A stretch of DNA of 6,937 bases from Alphaproteobacteria bacterium (GTDB lineage: Bacteria > Pseudomonadota > Alphaproteobacteria > Puniceispirillales > Puniceispirillaceae). The position numbers were made by a program, and so were the translations under genes. This document shows positions 5,669 to 6,937 of the stretch, piece by piece. How positions within the stretch are numbered: the stretch's first letter is position 1; every line of letters begins with the position of its first letter. Below the pieces are notes generated by a model. That model was not told where the DNA came from. It ran no database searches and was given only the letters and a program-made list of their open reading frames with translations. The stretch lies in assembly GCA_016780695.1 (NCBI GenBank), contig JADHLK010000068.1, positions 1 to 6,937 on the forward strand, given 5' to 3'.

Positions 5669-6726
5669 TTACTTGCCTCTTTTCTGCCCGCCAGCCGCAA
5701 ACGGCGCAGGCTGGCCAACTCTTTCCAGTAATCTTTTGCCTTCTGAGCCGGAAAACCGCCATATACCCCGGCTTGTGCCAGCGATTTGGTAACCCCTGTC
5801 CTGGCCATCAATACCGTATCATCCGCGATATGGACATGATCTGCAATACCGGCCTGGGCCCCTATCAGGCAGCGCGCCCCGATCACGGCTGACCCGGCGA
5901 TACCTGTTTGGCCAGCAATAATCGTATGATCCCCAATCTGGACATTATGGGCAATATGCACCTGATTATCGATTTTGACACCAGCCCCGATACGGGTTGC
6001 TTCCATGCCGCCACGGTCGATTGTGCAACCAGAGCCGATATGGCAATCCGGCCCTATTTCTACCCCGCCCAGATGCGGAACCGCCAGCGCGCCCTCTGCG
6101 GTCGGCTCAAACCCAAAACCGGCCCCGCCAATAATGCTGCCCGGCTTCAGCACGCACCCATCACCGAGCTGGCAAAATTGCAGCAGACAGCCCGCCCCGA
6201 TATGGCAATCTGCCCCGATAATGGTGCCGGCCGCCAGCTGCACGCCTGCAGCCAGAATACTGCGCGGCCCCAGCTGCACCGCCGGGCCAATTACACAATT
6301 TGGGCCGATTTCTGCATCTGCAGCTATCTCAGCTGTGGGATCAATGACCGCCCCCGGTGCAACACCGGCTTGCGGGGCTGGTTGCGGGTAAAGCCGGGCC
6401 GCTGCGCGGGCAAAACCAGCCCTGGGATTCTCACAAGTCAGCACAGCTGCCGCCCCAGCCCTCTGATCAGCCAGCTGATCGGCCAGCTGATCAGCCAGAG
6501 TTTCTGTAGTTATCACCACATAGCCGCTGCGCCCGGCCAGATCATCCAGCCTGTCCGCATCGCGCAGCCAGACCAGCAGCCCGGGCCCAGCCTCCGCCAG
6601 CGGGGCGATGGCGCTGATCTCTATATCCGGCGCACCAGTGCGGATACCGGCTTTACTGACACTGGCCAGCTCAGCCAGACTGGCCGGCGATGCAAGGGCA
6701 GTGAAATGGGGATGCAGCTGTGCCAT
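5665..6726 (-). CDS. lpxD: UDP-3-O-acylglucosamine N-acyltransferase
   Basis: Third acylation-pathway enzyme: transfers an (R)-3-hydroxyacyl chain from ACP to the 2-amino group of UDP-3-O-acylglucosamine; cytoplasmic trimer. The product is 353 residues (E. coli 341). Residues 1-110 form the N-terminal uridine-binding domain, about 125-310 the hexapeptide-repeat beta-helix, and the end is a basic helix (LRRLRLAGRK). Catalytic His260 lies in HIAHNVQIG (E. coli His239) and His297 matches E. coli His276. TIDRGG at 235-240 and KIDNQ at 251-255 are family marks. Oddities: residues 77-88 are LADQ three times, encoded by a 12-bp tandem repeat; GAGFGF at 201-206 has Ala where the common (S/G)DGFG motif has Asp; nine cysteines, eight of them in the beta-helix region. 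The ATG shares one base with the ompH stop (TAATG). No strong ribosome binding site is visible (AGAAAAAT upstream), suggesting translation coupled to ompH. Confidence 0.96.
   Translation of the reverse strand: MAQLHPHFTALASPASLAELASVSKAGIRTGAPDIEISAIAPLAEAGPGLLVWLRDADRLDDLAGRSGYVVITTETLADQLADQLADQRAGAAAVLTCENPRAGFARAAARLYPQPAPQAGVAPGAVIDPTAEIAADAEIGPNCVIGPAVQLGPRSILAAGVQLAAGTIIGADCHIGAGCLLQFCQLGDGCVLKPGSIIGGAGFGFEPTAEGALAVPHLGGVEIGPDCHIGSGCTIDRGGMEATRIGAGVKIDNQVHIAHNVQIGDHTIIAGQTGIAGSAVIGARCLIGAQAGIADHVHIADDTVLMARTGVTKSLAQAGVYGGFPAQKAKDYWKELASLRRLRLAGRKEASK
5676..5680 (-). promoter_or_regulatory. Ribosome binding site of fabZ
   Basis: On the - strand, AGAGG lies 7 bases before the fabZ ATG, inside the last codons of lpxD. 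It is among the clearest Shine-Dalgarno matches in the - strand operon and fixes the fabZ start at the ATGA overlap. Confidence 0.65.
6463..6498 (-). repeat. 3 x 12-bp in-frame tandem repeat within lpxD
   Basis: On the + strand the unit CTGATCAGCCAG occurs at 6463-6474, again with one change (CTGATCGGCCAG) at 6475-6486, and exactly at 6487-6498. On the coding strand it encodes Leu-Ala-Asp-Gln three times (LpxD residues 77-88), in the N-terminal uridine-binding domain. The unit is a multiple of three, so a change in copy number would keep the reading frame. Near-identity at DNA level suggests recent duplication by replication slippage rather than old protein-level repetition. Confidence 0.9.
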
Positions 6727-6937
6727 TATTTTTCTTCATTAATAACCAGACGGGCATTTTGAGTTTGTGCGTCCAGGCGTTTCAGCACTTCCTCGGTAAT
6801 ATTCAGCTCTTGCCTGAAAATCAGCACAACATTCCCGTTTTGCTGGGGGCCTGTATCCCTATTCAGAACCAGATCAAGCCGTCTTTCTGAGGCCAGACCA
6901 GTGATGATTTCGATAGCCCTGCCGCGCAGCCTGTCCT
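6726..6937 (-). CDS. OmpH/Skp family periplasmic chaperone, C-terminal part
   Basis: Reading the - strand from the window edge gives 69 codons ending in TAA at 6726-6728. The visible protein runs from DRLRGRAIEII to VINEEK. It matches the C-terminal end of OmpH/Skp proteins: a helix (AIEIITGLASER), then a strand (LDLVLNRD), a glycine/asparagine turn (QQNGN), a strand (VVLIFRQE) and the closing LNITEEVLKRLD, equivalent to the family's D-I-T-x-x-V-x-x-x-L. Skp binds unfolded outer membrane proteins in the periplasm as a trimer with coiled-coil arms. The signal peptide and most of the coiled coil lie outside the window, so export cannot be checked here. The position directly before lpxD, with a one-base TAATG overlap, is the standard context of this family. 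A symbol is withheld because only the tail is visible. Confidence 0.88.
   Translation of the reverse strand, partial: DRLRGRAIEIITGLASERRLDLVLNRDTGPQQNGNVVLIFRQELNITEEVLKRLDAQTQNARLVINEEK

Larger units (their letters stand above)
2427..6937 (-). other. Lipid A biosynthesis operon (ompH-lpxD-fabZ-lpxA-lpxI-lpxB)
   Basis: Six genes lie head-to-tail on the - strand. Junctions, read in the direction of transcription, are TAATG (ompH/lpxD), ATGA (lpxD/fabZ), a 13-bp gap (fabZ/lpxA), TGATG (lpxA/lpxI) and TAATG (lpxI/lpxB). Such overlaps suggest one transcript and translational coupling by terminating ribosomes. The promoter is not in the window; in related bacteria the cluster continues upstream with bamA and rseP-type genes. 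No convincing internal promoter was recognised. This order is widespread in alphaproteobacteria. A single transcript is inferred, not shown. Confidence 0.85.

Noticed and set aside
4390..6726. Periodic repeats in lpxA and lpxD as a DNA-level repeat system
   Set aside because: Apart from the 12-bp unit in lpxD, the periodicity is the hexapeptide code of the left-handed beta-helix and is expected for both enzymes.
5908..6762. 284-codon open frame on the + strand opposite lpxD
   Set aside because: It is antisense to a clear LpxD, with no recognisable motif and a Cys/Arg/Pro-rich composition that follows from reading the beta-helix repeats backwards.
1..6937. Accessory or undescribed system, such as defence, mobile element or RNA gene
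   Set aside because: Almost every base is accounted for by conserved housekeeping genes, and the longest intergenic gap is 78 bp.

Overview
This window is a compact, almost fully coding piece of an alphaproteobacterial chromosome. The evidence is the gene order (gltX, gltA, then lpxB-lpxI-lpxA-fabZ-lpxD-ompH on the opposite strand), the use of LpxI rather than LpxH for the third committed lipid A hydrolysis step, and protein motifs typical of that class. Base composition is moderately GC-rich. Genus cannot be fixed from the sequence; a marine SAR116-like or Rhodospirillales-like lineage is possible but is only a guess.

Layout. On the + strand, positions 1-1016 hold the 3' part of a glutamyl-tRNA synthetase gene (gltX) whose first ~130 codons lie outside the window. 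A 78-bp gap carries a good sigma70-type promoter and a strong ribosome binding site for gltA (1095-2402), a hexameric-type citrate synthase. gltA meets the next gene tail-to-tail, with 24 bp between the stop codons. From 6937 down to 2427 on the - strand runs a tightly packed operon: the end of an ompH/skp-like periplasmic chaperone gene, then lpxD, fabZ, lpxA, lpxI and lpxB. Four of the five junctions overlap by 1 or 4 bases (TAATG, ATGA, TGATG, TAATG); the fifth has a 13-bp gap. There is no gene-free stretch longer than about 80 bp, and no RNA gene, mobile element, CRISPR array or prophage trace was seen.

How the genes work together. FabZ supplies the fatty acid elongation cycle, which draws on the same 3-hydroxyacyl-ACP pool that LpxA and LpxD use as acyl donor. 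LpxA acylates UDP-GlcNAc at O-3. After deacetylation by LpxC (not in the window), LpxD adds the N-2 acyl chain, LpxI cleaves UDP-2,3-diacylglucosamine to lipid X, and LpxB joins lipid X to a second UDP-2,3-diacylglucosamine to give the disaccharide. The upstream OmpH/Skp-like protein escorts outer membrane proteins through the periplasm, so the operon couples lipid and protein supply to the outer membrane. gltX and gltA are housekeeping neighbours.

No undescribed system was found; this is a conserved core region. The points most worth a second look are a 3 x 12-bp in-frame tandem repeat in lpxD, an unusual density of the palindrome CAGCTG, a near-consensus gltA promoter embedded in the end of gltX, and several residue departures from family consensus in LpxI, LpxD and LpxB.
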